Part shown: positions 43,593 to 51,363 of the stretch, in pieces
How the letters are laid out: every line of letters begins with the position of its first letter
Numbering within the stretch: position 1 is the stretch's first letter
Source: Citrobacter europaeus
Lineage (GTDB): Bacteria; Pseudomonadota; Gammaproteobacteria; Enterobacterales; Enterobacteriaceae
Direction: 5' to 3'
Assembly: GCA_020099315.1 (NCBI GenBank)
Contig: CP083650.1
Location: forward strand, 1,116,001-1,180,000
Length of the DNA: 64,000 bases
Translations under genes and position numbers: made by a program
Notes under the pieces: model-generated
Seen by the model: the letters and a program-made list of their open reading frames with translations, nothing else
What the model was told of the DNA's origin: nothing
Database searches by the model: none

Positions 43593-46094
43593 TTACTCTT
43601 TCGGTTTGAAGCGCAGCAGTCGGTTAGCGTTGCTCACCACGGTAATGGAGGAGAGCGCCATCGCCGCCCCGGCAACGACCGGGTTGAGCAGCGTTCCGGT
43701 AAACGGCCACAGGATCCCAGCGGCAACCGGAATACCGATGCTGTTATAGATAAACGCGCCGAGCAGATTCTGCTTCATATTACGCAGCGTTGCCCGGGAG
43801 ATAGACAGCGCATCCGCCACGCCCATCAGACTATGGCGCATTAGCGTAATCGCGGCGGTTTCAATCGCTACATCGCTACCGCCACCCATGGCAATCCCTA
43901 CATCAGCCTGAGCCAGCGCAGGCGCATCGTTGATCCCGTCACCCACCATGGCAACCTGACGCCCCTGGCTTTGCAGACGCTTAATCGCCTCGGCTTTACC
44001 GTCCGGCAGGACGCCCGCAATCACCTCATCAATACCCGCCTCTTTGGCAATGGCGTTGGCGGTCGTTGGATTGTCGCCGGTGAGCATCACCAGACGATAC
44101 CCGGCGCGATGCAGACGCTGGAGCGCTGCCACGCTGTCGCTACGTAATGGATCACGTACCGCTAACAGAGCCGCCGCGTGACCATCAATCGCCAACAGGA
44201 CCGGGGTTGAACCCTGGGAAGCCTGAGCGGTAATTTCAGCTTCCATTTCAGTGGTATCTACCTGCTGTTCATTGAGCAACGCCTGGTTGCCCAGCAGCAA
44301 CGTATGACCTTCCGTCTCACCGCTGACGCCTAACCCACGCAGCGTACGGAAACCGTTGACCTGCGGCAGCGAGATATCACCGGCTCTGTCCAGAATCGCC
44401 CTGGCCAGCGGGTGGCTGGAACCCTGTTCAAGGGCTGCAGCCAGACGAATTGCCAGCGCTTCATCGGTGTTGCCAAACGTTTTGATGGCGACAACCTGCG
44501 GCTTGCCTTCCGTCAGCGTCCCGGTCTTATCAAACACGATGGTATCCAGCGTGCTGGCGCGCTGCAGCGCATCAGCATCACGTACCAGCACCCCAAACTC
44601 CGCGGCACGCCCAACGCCGGAAATAATCGACATCGGCGTTGCCAGACCCAGCGCACAAGGACAAGCAATAATCAGAACGGTGGTGGCAATCACCAGCGTA
44701 TAAACAATCTGCGGAGCCGGCCCAAAGAAATACCAGATAGCCGCACTGATCAGCGCAATGGCGACCACGACCGGAACGAACACCGAGGAGATACGGTCGG
44801 CCAGTTTGCCTATTTCCGGTTTGCTGCTTTGCGCCTGGCGCACCATACGAATAATGCGTGACAGCGTTGTGTGGCTGCCAACGGCGCTGGCGCGGAACAG
44901 CACGCTGCCGTCCTGTACGACCGTACCGGCGTGGACGCTATCGCCTTCGCCTTTTTGTTGCGGAATCGGCTCACCGGTCAGCATGGCTTCATCCAGCCAG
45001 GCTTCGCCCTGAGTGATTTCGCCATCAACCGGAACGCGATCGCCGGTGGTCAGGCGCAGCAACATTCCCGCCTGAACATCTGCCAGCGGCACGTTCTTTT
45101 CACCTTCGTTGGTAACAACACGCGCGGTCGGCGGCGTCAGATCGAGCAATTTTTCCAGTGCTTTGGACGAACGCTGGCGAGCCCGCGCTTCCAGCATGTG
45201 CCCGAGGTTAATCAGACCGATAATCATCGCACTGGCTTCATAATAGAGGTGTCGCGCTTCCATCGGGAACCATTGCGGCCAGAGGTTGACGCTCATGGAA
45301 TAGAGCCATGCCACCCCCGTACCCAGCGCCACCAGCGTATCCATGGTCGCGGTGCCGTTCATCAGGCTTTTCCACGCATTGCGGTAAAAGTGACCGCCCG
45401 CGAAAACCATCACGGCAAGCGTTGCCAGACCAATCGCCAGCCACAGGCTGCGGTTGTCGTCACTCACCATCATGTTATCGCCAATCATTCCCCACACCAT
45501 GACCGGAATACCCAGCAGCAGCGCGACGGCCGCCTGCCAGCGAAAACGTTTCATGGTTGCCACGGCGGTTTCTTGCTGACGTTCGCGACGCTTAGCATCA
45601 TCTTCAATGGCTTCTGCGCCGTAACCTGCTTTCTCCACCGCTTTCACTAATTGGTCGGCGGACGCACTGCCCATTACCAGCGCAGTACGTTCCGCCAGAT
45701 TTACCCGTGCCTGTGTGACACCCGGTACGTTTTGCAGAGCATCTTGTACGCGGATAACACAGCTGGCGCAGCTCATGCCGTTTAACAGCAACTGCTGGCT
45801 GTCATCATCAGCCGTAGCTGCCGGAAGCTCGGGAGGGACCGCTGCCAGTGCTTCCGACGGGATTGATGACTCCGTCAGCGGTTTAGCCTTTGGGTGGCTT
45901 AACTCCGCGCCGTAACCGGCTTGTTTGATGGTTTCAATCAGCGCTTCTGCACTGGCGCTCCCGGTGATGTGCGCTTCAGTCACGGTGACATCTGCTTGTT
46001 CAACATCCGGACGTTGTTCCAGACTTTCTTTGACGCGTTTAACGCAGTGACCGCAGGACAGTCCGTCCAGGGTCAGGTCGATGGTTTGAGACAT
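43593..46094 (-). CDS. copA: Copper(I)-exporting P-type ATPase CopA
   Basis: 833-residue Cu(I) exporter. Two heavy-metal domains have GLSCGHC (Cys14, Cys17) and GMSCASC (Cys109, Cys112). Eight membrane helices include the CPC motif (IIACPCALGLATP), and the phosphorylation site is DKTGTLTEG; GDGINDAPALAQ closes the hinge. A -1 frameshift at codons 68-69 gives the 70-residue copper chaperone CopA(Z). A CueR operator precedes it, but cueR itself lies across the heme operon. Confidence 0.97.
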   Translation of the reverse strand: MSQTIDLTLDGLSCGHCVKRVKESLEQRPDVEQADVTVTEAHITGSASAEALIETIKQAGYGAELSHPKAKPLTESSIPSEALAAVPPELPAATADDDSQQLLLNGMSCASCVIRVQDALQNVPGVTQARVNLAERTALVMGSASADQLVKAVEKAGYGAEAIEDDAKRRERQQETAVATMKRFRWQAAVALLLGIPVMVWGMIGDNMMVSDDNRSLWLAIGLATLAVMVFAGGHFYRNAWKSLMNGTATMDTLVALGTGVAWLYSMSVNLWPQWFPMEARHLYYEASAMIIGLINLGHMLEARARQRSSKALEKLLDLTPPTARVVTNEGEKNVPLADVQAGMLLRLTTGDRVPVDGEITQGEAWLDEAMLTGEPIPQQKGEGDSVHAGTVVQDGSVLFRASAVGSHTTLSRIIRMVRQAQSSKPEIGKLADRISSVFVPVVVAIALISAAIWYFFGPAPQIVYTLVIATTVLIIACPCALGLATPMSIISGVGRAAEFGVLVRDADALQRASTLDTIVFDKTGTLTEGKPQVVAIKTFGNTDEALAIRLAAALEQGSSHPLARAILDRAGDISLPQVNGFRTLRGLGVSGETEGHTLLLGNQALLNEQQVDTTEMEAEITAQASQGSTPVLLAIDGHAAALLAVRDPLRSDSVAALQRLHRAGYRLVMLTGDNPTTANAIAKEAGIDEVIAGVLPDGKAEAIKRLQSQGRQVAMVGDGINDAPALAQADVGIAMGGGSDVAIETAAITLMRHSLMGVADALSISRATLRNMKQNLLGAFIYNSIGIPVAAGILWPFTGTLLNPVVAGAAMALSSITVVSNANRLLRFKPKE
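45883..45894 (-). promoter_or_regulatory. Programmed -1 frameshift site in copA
   Basis: The slippery heptamer C-CCA-AAG lies at codons 67-69. A -1 slip reads CCC AAA GGC TAA, so translation ends after Gly70, giving a 70-residue protein with the first heavy-metal domain. E. coli uses this site to make the chaperone CopA(Z); the downstream pseudoknot was not modelled here. Confidence 0.85.
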
Positions 46095-46131
46095 AACACA
46101 CTCCTTTATTACGGGATTAACTGACTGTGAT

Positions 46132-46164
46132 AAAGGTTAAACCTTCCAGCAAGGGGAAGGTCAA
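46132..46164 (-). promoter_or_regulatory. CueR-controlled promoter of copA
   Basis: On the minus strand TTGACC is followed by the dyad CTTCCCCTTGCTGGAAG and TAACCTTTATC, with the overlong 19-base spacer typical of MerR-family promoters. It is the same as the E. coli copA promoter as far as I recall it. Confidence 0.93.
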
Positions 46165-46239
46165 GGGCGTTTTAAAAAAAGATGAAAAAGCAGGAAAAGG
46201 AGAAAAACGGGAACGTCAGGTCAGGACGTTCCCGGTCTG

Positions 46240-47010
46240 TTATTGATTGAGAACGATAAGCGGCGTTCGATGCTCCGGTTCATTCATCACTGTGAGATCG
46301 GCGCCGTACAGCGCATTTAGCGAGGGTTGCAGCAGAACATCCTGTGGGCGACCGTTATCAACTATCCTGCCGCGTTCCATCAATACCACGCGGTCAGCAT
46401 AGCGCGCTGCAAGATTGAGATCGTGCAGGACGCAGCAGACGCTGAACTGTCGTTCACCTACCAGGCGACGCAGCAGACGAAAAAGATGCTGTTGGTGGTG
46501 AATATCCAGGGCAGAGGTGGGTTCATCGAGAAACAACCATTTTGGTCTGGGCTCGGGCTCCCAAAGCTGAACCAGCAGGCGCGCCAGTTGTACCCGTTGT
46601 TGTTCTCCTCCCGACAGATGCCGGTAATCGCGCGCGGCCAGCGCCTGGCAGTCGCACAGCGTCATGATGTGCTCCGTTTCATCGCCCGTGTTGCGCGTCC
46701 GATACGGATGCCTGCCCATGCGGATCACCTCCTGCACGCTAAACGGGAAGGCCATATGACTGTTCTGGCGCATCACAGCACGGGTTTTTGCCAGCTCGGT
46801 GATTGACCACTCGTTCAGCGGCTTGCCAAACAAGCTGCAACGTCCGCTATGGGGCTGCAGATAGCCCGTAAGCTGGCGGAGTAGCGTCGATTTTCCTGCC
46901 CCATTCGGGCCAAGAATCGCGATGATTTCTCCATCAGGTAGCGTCAGGGAAACGTCATCGGTCAGTCGTCTGCCCTGAATGTGGTAGACCAGATTTTCAG
47001 CGACGATCAT
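46240..47010 (-). CDS. hmuV: Heme ABC transporter ATPase HmuV
   Basis: 256-residue ATPase of the periplasmic heme importer HmuTUV. Walker A GPNGAGKST, signature LSGGEQQR and Walker B LFLDEPTSALD are intact. The ATG overlaps the hmuU stop by four bases. It is the last gene of the heme operon, with a 145-base gap to the copA start. Spacing within the operon suggests one transcript. Confidence 0.95.
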   Translation of the reverse strand: MIVAENLVYHIQGRRLTDDVSLTLPDGEIIAILGPNGAGKSTLLRQLTGYLQPHSGRCSLFGKPLNEWSITELAKTRAVMRQNSHMAFPFSVQEVIRMGRHPYRTRNTGDETEHIMTLCDCQALAARDYRHLSGGEQQRVQLARLLVQLWEPEPRPKWLFLDEPTSALDIHHQQHLFRLLRRLVGERQFSVCCVLHDLNLAARYADRVVLMERGRIVDNGRPQDVLLQPSLNALYGADLTVMNEPEHRTPLIVLNQ

Positions 47011-47999
47011 GACACCCTCCGGCTACGCAGTATTAACCACAGGAAATACGGTCCACCGATCAGGCTGGTTAACAGGCCAACGGGCATTTCGGCAGGCTGA
47101 ACAAGAGTGCGGGCCAGCGTGTCGGCAATCAGAAGTAAACAGGCGCCGGCCAGCGTAGAGCAGGGAATCAACCAGCGATGATCGGCGCCGGTAGTCATTC
47201 TGATCAGATGTGGGATCACCAGGCCAATAAAGCCAATCACGCCGCTGACGGAAACGGCAGCGCCAACCAGGAGCGAGCTGAGCAACAGTAACTGCTGGCG
47301 CTTACGTTTGACGTTTACGCCGAGGTAATGCGCCTCTTCATCACCCAATTGCAGCAAATTAAGCGTTCCTGCCATACAGACGGTGACAGCAATAGCTGGA
47401 AGAACAAACGTGCTGGCAACCAGCAGCGTTGGCCACTGGGCCTGGCCGAGATTCCCCATCATCCACAGCGTAAGTTGACGTAGCTGCTGTTCGTCACCCA
47501 CATAGCTCAGCACGCCAATAGCCGAACCGCACAGAGCATTGATAGCGATACCGGCTAACAGCAGTTGCATCATTCCGCCGTGGTTATGACGCTGGCTTAT
47601 CAGAAAAATAATCGTGCAGACCACCATGCTGCCCGCGACGGCAAAAATCATCTGCTCATACAACACCAGCACCACGGGGAATGAAAAGGGGATAACTATC
47701 GCGATGCCGACCATCAGCGCGGAGCCGCTGCTGACGCCAAGCAGGCCGGGATCGGCCATTGGATTGCGAAAAAGCCCCTGCATAATGACCCCTGCCGTAG
47801 CCAGCGCAGCACCGACCAAAACGGCCAGCAGCACGCGAGGCAGGCGGATGTTCAACCAGATATCACGGTATTCGTCGTTGAACAGGGCGCTGAAGCTAAT
47901 ATTCAACGCCCCCTGACTGGCACCGAACAGCATCAGAGCGACCAGCAAGAGAGAAAGGCCCGTCAGAATGCTGACGGAAGAAAGCGAGTCCTTAAGCAC
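47007..47999 (-). CDS. hmuU: Heme ABC transporter permease HmuU
   Basis: 330-residue FecCD-type permease with about ten membrane helices (LLAVLVGAALATAGVIMQGLFRNPMADPGLLGVSSG is the family signature). GTG at 47999 is preferred because GGAG lies six bases upstream; an ATG at 48011 is in frame but has no ribosome-binding site. It is followed with overlap by hmuV. With HmuT it carries heme across the inner membrane. Confidence 0.93.
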   Translation of the reverse strand: MLKDSLSSVSILTGLSLLLVALMLFGASQGALNISFSALFNDEYRDIWLNIRLPRVLLAVLVGAALATAGVIMQGLFRNPMADPGLLGVSSGSALMVGIAIVIPFSFPVVLVLYEQMIFAVAGSMVVCTIIFLISQRHNHGGMMQLLLAGIAINALCGSAIGVLSYVGDEQQLRQLTLWMMGNLGQAQWPTLLVASTFVLPAIAVTVCMAGTLNLLQLGDEEAHYLGVNVKRKRQQLLLLSSLLVGAAVSVSGVIGFIGLVIPHLIRMTTGADHRWLIPCSTLAGACLLLIADTLARTLVQPAEMPVGLLTSLIGGPYFLWLILRSRRVS

Positions 48000-48050
48000 G
48001 CAACGCTCCATAACGTCTTTGCGGCGCGAATTTTCCGCGCCGCGAGGGGT

Positions 48051-48674
48051 TTACGCGGGTTTCAGTCCCGGCTCAACCAAACTGTAAATCTGGTTATTGA
48101 GTGCCGGCGCCGTGGCCAGTTCGTGAATGTGCCTGGCAACATCTGCGCGCATCACAAAGCCATGACACTCTTCGGCCTGTAATCGTTGCGCCAGGCCTGT
48201 GGCTTCACCGTTCAGCAAACCGCCGGGGCGGAGAATGGCGTAGTCCAGTTGACTGGTTTGTAGCCAGCTTTCAGCCAACGATTTTTCCCGTACAGCCTGG
48301 CCAAATGCGGCCCTGGCACGTGGGGACAAAAAGGCCCAACTGTCGCCACAGCCCAGGGAGGTGACCAGAATCATGCGTTTGATCTCAGCTTTTTCTGCTT
48401 CATCAATGACGGTTCTGTGCGCCAGATAATCCTGGGCACCGCCCATGGAGGAGATCACTGTGGCATGCTGACCCGCTGCGCGACAGGCGCAGGCGGTGAC
48501 CTGGCTGTCGCAGGCATCGCCAATAAAGACCTGCACACCTTTTTCCTGCAGCCCGGCAGCGACCTGGGGATTGCGAACGACAGCAATCACCGGACGATGC
48601 TCCGCCAGCGCGAGTTCCAGCGTTTTCGCGCCGACGCCGCGACCACCTGCACCAAAAATGAGCCATGGAGCCAT
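48051..48674 (-). CDS. chuY: Anaerobilin reductase-like protein ChuY
   Basis: 207-residue NAD(P)-binding Rossmann protein (IFGAGGRGVGAKTLELAL; SSMGGAQDYLAHR) that resembles ChuY of E. coli O157, which reduces anaerobilin, the linear tetrapyrrole made by ChuW. The start ATG overlaps the chuX stop by one base. Cofactor and substrate are assigned from the E. coli homologue and gene order. Confidence 0.9.
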   Translation of the reverse strand: MAPWLIFGAGGRGVGAKTLELALAEHRPVIAVVRNPQVAAGLQEKGVQVFIGDACDSQVTACACRAAGQHATVISSMGGAQDYLAHRTVIDEAEKAEIKRMILVTSLGCGDSWAFLSPRARAAFGQAVREKSLAESWLQTSQLDYAILRPGGLLNGEATGLAQRLQAEECHGFVMRADVARHIHELATAPALNNQIYSLVEPGLKPA

Positions 48675-49168
48675 CAGGCATGTTCCTTTAAAGATGAAGA
48701 CAACGCGTGAAAGGCGCTGACCTGTTCGGCCAGTAGCTGTCGATGCTCATCGCGACCGAGGAAAATTTTGAACATAGCGCTACCCGCCTGGTTGAAGAAG
48801 AGAATGGACGCAGTGTCCATTCCCATAAATTTGCGTTCAATCAGGGCAATATGCGTGCAGTTTTCTGCCTTGATATGACCGGTCATGCCTTTTTTGCCGC
48901 GCAGGTTGAAGTAACCGTGGCGGTGGAACCCGGAAGGTAATTCACCGGTGAATTCCAGAATGACATCAGCAGTATGGACCAGGGTGGTGACTTTGCCCCA
49001 TTCGCAGACGTTTTCCCAGACGGTATCAAATTGACTGCCGGAAACCAGCGTCGGGGAAGGGAGGTTTTTCACCACCTCCAGCAATGTAGTGTTGTACTGG
49101 GCGGCGATAGCTTCCAGCGTACCGTCCGGCTCAGTTTTCAAAAAATCCTGTAAAGAGACATGGCTCAT
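48674..49168 (-). CDS. chuX: Heme utilization protein ChuX/HutX
   Basis: 164-residue cytosolic protein of the HutX family (VWENVCEWGKVTTLVHTADVILEFTGELPSG...HRHGYFNLRG). Members bind heme and pass it on. The ATG at 49168 follows AAAGGAG. It is between chuW and chuY with minimal gaps, as in the E. coli chuTWXY order. Confidence 0.93.
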   Translation of the reverse strand: MSHVSLQDFLKTEPDGTLEAIAAQYNTTLLEVVKNLPSPTLVSGSQFDTVWENVCEWGKVTTLVHTADVILEFTGELPSGFHRHGYFNLRGKKGMTGHIKAENCTHIALIERKFMGMDTASILFFNQAGSAMFKIFLGRDEHRQLLAEQVSAFHALSSSLKEHA

Positions 49169-49180
49169 AATTCACTCCTT

Positions 49181-50518
49181 TTATGGTTGCTCTACCGCAA
49201 TGCGCGGCGCGTTAAGTGCCTGAATCAGTTCATCAAGAGACTGCAAAATATTGCTCGCCCAAAAACGCCCTTCATTGGTCAGGCGTACACAGGTGCTGGC
49301 ATCTCGCGTCAGTCCTGCGTGATGCCATTGGGTCAGTAGCGGGGCCAGTTTTTGTGCATGAGGCGTCAGCTCATCCAGCGGAACGCGGGCCGTCTCAATA
49401 CCGGCCTGGAGAGTGTGTCGCCACTGGAAACCACGCTCGGCGGTGCGCATCATCATCATTAGCGGTTTTTTTCCGGCGGCGATAGATTCATGCCATGTAT
49501 TCAGGTTGCGCTCGACCATCCAGGAATAGCCATTGACTGATCCTCCTGCCCCAGAGCCGAATGCCAGACAGTCTGCACCCTGTTTAATCAGCAGGTTGTA
49601 CAGATTGCGTTCCCGTGTGGTGCGCGCCCAGTGGCTGTTGCTGATGCAGCGCCAGCCCGCGCTGTCCATGAAATCGCAGCCCTGAAGATAGAGATCGCGG
49701 CGTTCGGCGGGAGAGGGAACGGTTGTGCGCCCGGTTTCAACCGCTTTGCCTAGCGGTGTATTAGGGATCAGATTCAGCGCATAAAGATCTACGCCGTCGA
49801 GGCCGATGTCGCGGGCAATCGCCAGATCCTCGCCCCACAGTTTTGCGTCTTGTCCTGGCAGACCAAACAGCAGATCGCACACCACGGCGGCACGATCCCG
49901 TTTTACCAGTCCTTGCATAAAGGCTGTCGCGGTCGGGCCGTCCGAAGTACGCGCCATTTTCTTGCGGATTCGGCTGTTAAAAGACTGAATACCGATCGAA
50001 AATCGATTGGCGCCAGCGTCAAGGCAGGCATCGATTCGCGCATCGTCAAAATTGAGCACCCGTCCCTCAATGGTGATTTCGCAGTCCGGCGCCAGCGGCA
50101 GCTTGTCGCGCAGCGTGGTGATAATTCTGGCCAGATCCTGTGCAGACAGCGCAGAAGGCGTACCGCCGCCAAAATAGACGGCGTGAATGGGGGCCGACTG
50201 ATGTAATGCGCTATCAGCTTCCATCTCTATTTCGCGCAACAGCGCGTTGGTGTAGCGGGTGCAGTTGTCTTCTTCAAACCGGTTTTGATAAAAACCGCAG
50301 AAAGTACAATGCGTTGCACAAAAAGGGATATGCAAGTACACCAGCCGTTTACGCGGCGGGGTTGGCTGGCTGATGACCTCCTGCCAGGTTTGTGACAATA
50401 GCTCTTTGGCAACCGGGATCGCCCCACGCCAGGGCATCGTGGCGCGGCGATCCTTAAATGGCTGACGTCCCTCGAGCGCAAAATGCGCGGTGAGATCCAG
50501 CGAGTGTTCAGTTTTCAT
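49181..50518 (-). CDS. chuW: Anaerobilin synthase ChuW/HutW (radical SAM)
   Basis: 445-residue radical SAM enzyme with the cluster motif CATHCTFC (Cys67, Cys71, Cys74) and the HemN-like FGGGTPS and SIGIQSF downstream. ChuW opens the heme ring and methylates it without oxygen, making anaerobilin and releasing iron. Residues about 55-200 form the radical SAM barrel. It starts at ATG 50518. It follows hmuT by 18 bases. Assignment over coproporphyrinogen dehydrogenase rests on operon context and on N-terminal similarity to HutW. Confidence 0.92.
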   Translation of the reverse strand: MKTEHSLDLTAHFALEGRQPFKDRRATMPWRGAIPVAKELLSQTWQEVISQPTPPRKRLVYLHIPFCATHCTFCGFYQNRFEEDNCTRYTNALLREIEMEADSALHQSAPIHAVYFGGGTPSALSAQDLARIITTLRDKLPLAPDCEITIEGRVLNFDDARIDACLDAGANRFSIGIQSFNSRIRKKMARTSDGPTATAFMQGLVKRDRAAVVCDLLFGLPGQDAKLWGEDLAIARDIGLDGVDLYALNLIPNTPLGKAVETGRTTVPSPAERRDLYLQGCDFMDSAGWRCISNSHWARTTRERNLYNLLIKQGADCLAFGSGAGGSVNGYSWMVERNLNTWHESIAAGKKPLMMMMRTAERGFQWRHTLQAGIETARVPLDELTPHAQKLAPLLTQWHHAGLTRDASTCVRLTNEGRFWASNILQSLDELIQALNAPRIAVEQP

Positions 50519-50536
50519 TCTTCTTAATAAATCCAG

Positions 50537-51361
50537 TTAGTGAGGCCAGAATTGCTGGTGCAGGGCTTCAACCGCATCGGCGACGCGAGGCCCCATCCCC
50601 AGAATCAGCGCCTGGTCTACCGCCACAATGCGCTGGTTTTTCCAGGCTGCAGTATGGGTAATACCGGCAATCGCGCTCAGGCGATCCAGACCGCCATCCA
50701 CCATTTGCGACGTCACCACGATCACCTCCGGGTTGGCGGCGATCAGTGATTCCGCGCTGTAGCTTTTATACTGCTCATGGGTGGCGACATTTTGTGCGCC
50801 GGCGAGGGTCATAATGGCATCGGCAACGCTGCCTTTTCCGGCGACCTGCGGCGCGCTGCCGCCAGCGGAGAGAATGAACATGGCTTTGACCGGCACGTTT
50901 TTCGCCGCCACGCTGTGCTGAACACGCTCCAGACGTTGCTGCAGGCGATTGACTAACGCCTCGCCTTGCTCAGGAATGTGCAGTGTTGTAGCCAGTTCTC
51001 GAATGTTGGCGTACATCTGTTCGACGGTGGCCGGCACGCGTGGCAACGTCACGACGTTAACCTTTTGCGCTCGCAGCTGATCCAAGACGATTTGGGGACC
51101 AGCATCCTGCCAGGTGATAAAGCTGTCCGGATGTAGCGATAAAATGCCCTCGCTGCTTAACTGCTTCCAGTAGCCGATATGCGGGAGTGCGGCAGTTTCA
51201 GGCGGATACGAGGTGGTTTCATCAACGCCGACCACCCGGTTGCCGACGCCCATGGCGTATATCAGTTCGCTAAGCGAGCCGCCCGCCACCACCAGGCGGT
51301 CGGCGGACTGGGCATTGAAAACGCAGGCGAGGCTCAGTAAGCCAATCATGAGTTTTTTCAT
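50537..51361 (-). CDS. hmuT: Periplasmic heme-binding protein HmuT/ChuT
   Basis: 274-residue cluster A-type binding protein. The signal peptide (MKKLMIGLLSLACVFNAQSA) precedes VVAGGSLSELIYAMGVGNRVVGVDETTSYP, where the tyrosine of the TSYP segment is the usual heme ligand. The start is ATG 51361, two bases after the receptor stop; an upstream ATG at 51376 is in the receptor gene. It feeds HmuUV. Confidence 0.94.
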   Translation of the reverse strand: MKKLMIGLLSLACVFNAQSADRLVVAGGSLSELIYAMGVGNRVVGVDETTSYPPETAALPHIGYWKQLSSEGILSLHPDSFITWQDAGPQIVLDQLRAQKVNVVTLPRVPATVEQMYANIRELATTLHIPEQGEALVNRLQQRLERVQHSVAAKNVPVKAMFILSAGGSAPQVAGKGSVADAIMTLAGAQNVATHEQYKSYSAESLIAANPEVIVVTSQMVDGGLDRLSAIAGITHTAAWKNQRIVAVDQALILGMGPRVADAVEALHQQFWPH

Positions 51362-51363
51362 TG

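Noticed and set aside
44871..45650. A 259-codon open frame antisense to copA
   Set aside because: Fully inside the conserved copA gene on the other strand, with His/Gln-rich nonsense composition typical of antisense shadows.
48000..48011. ATG at 48011 as the start of hmuU
   Set aside because: No ribosome-binding site precedes it, whereas GTG at 47999 has GGAG at ideal spacing.
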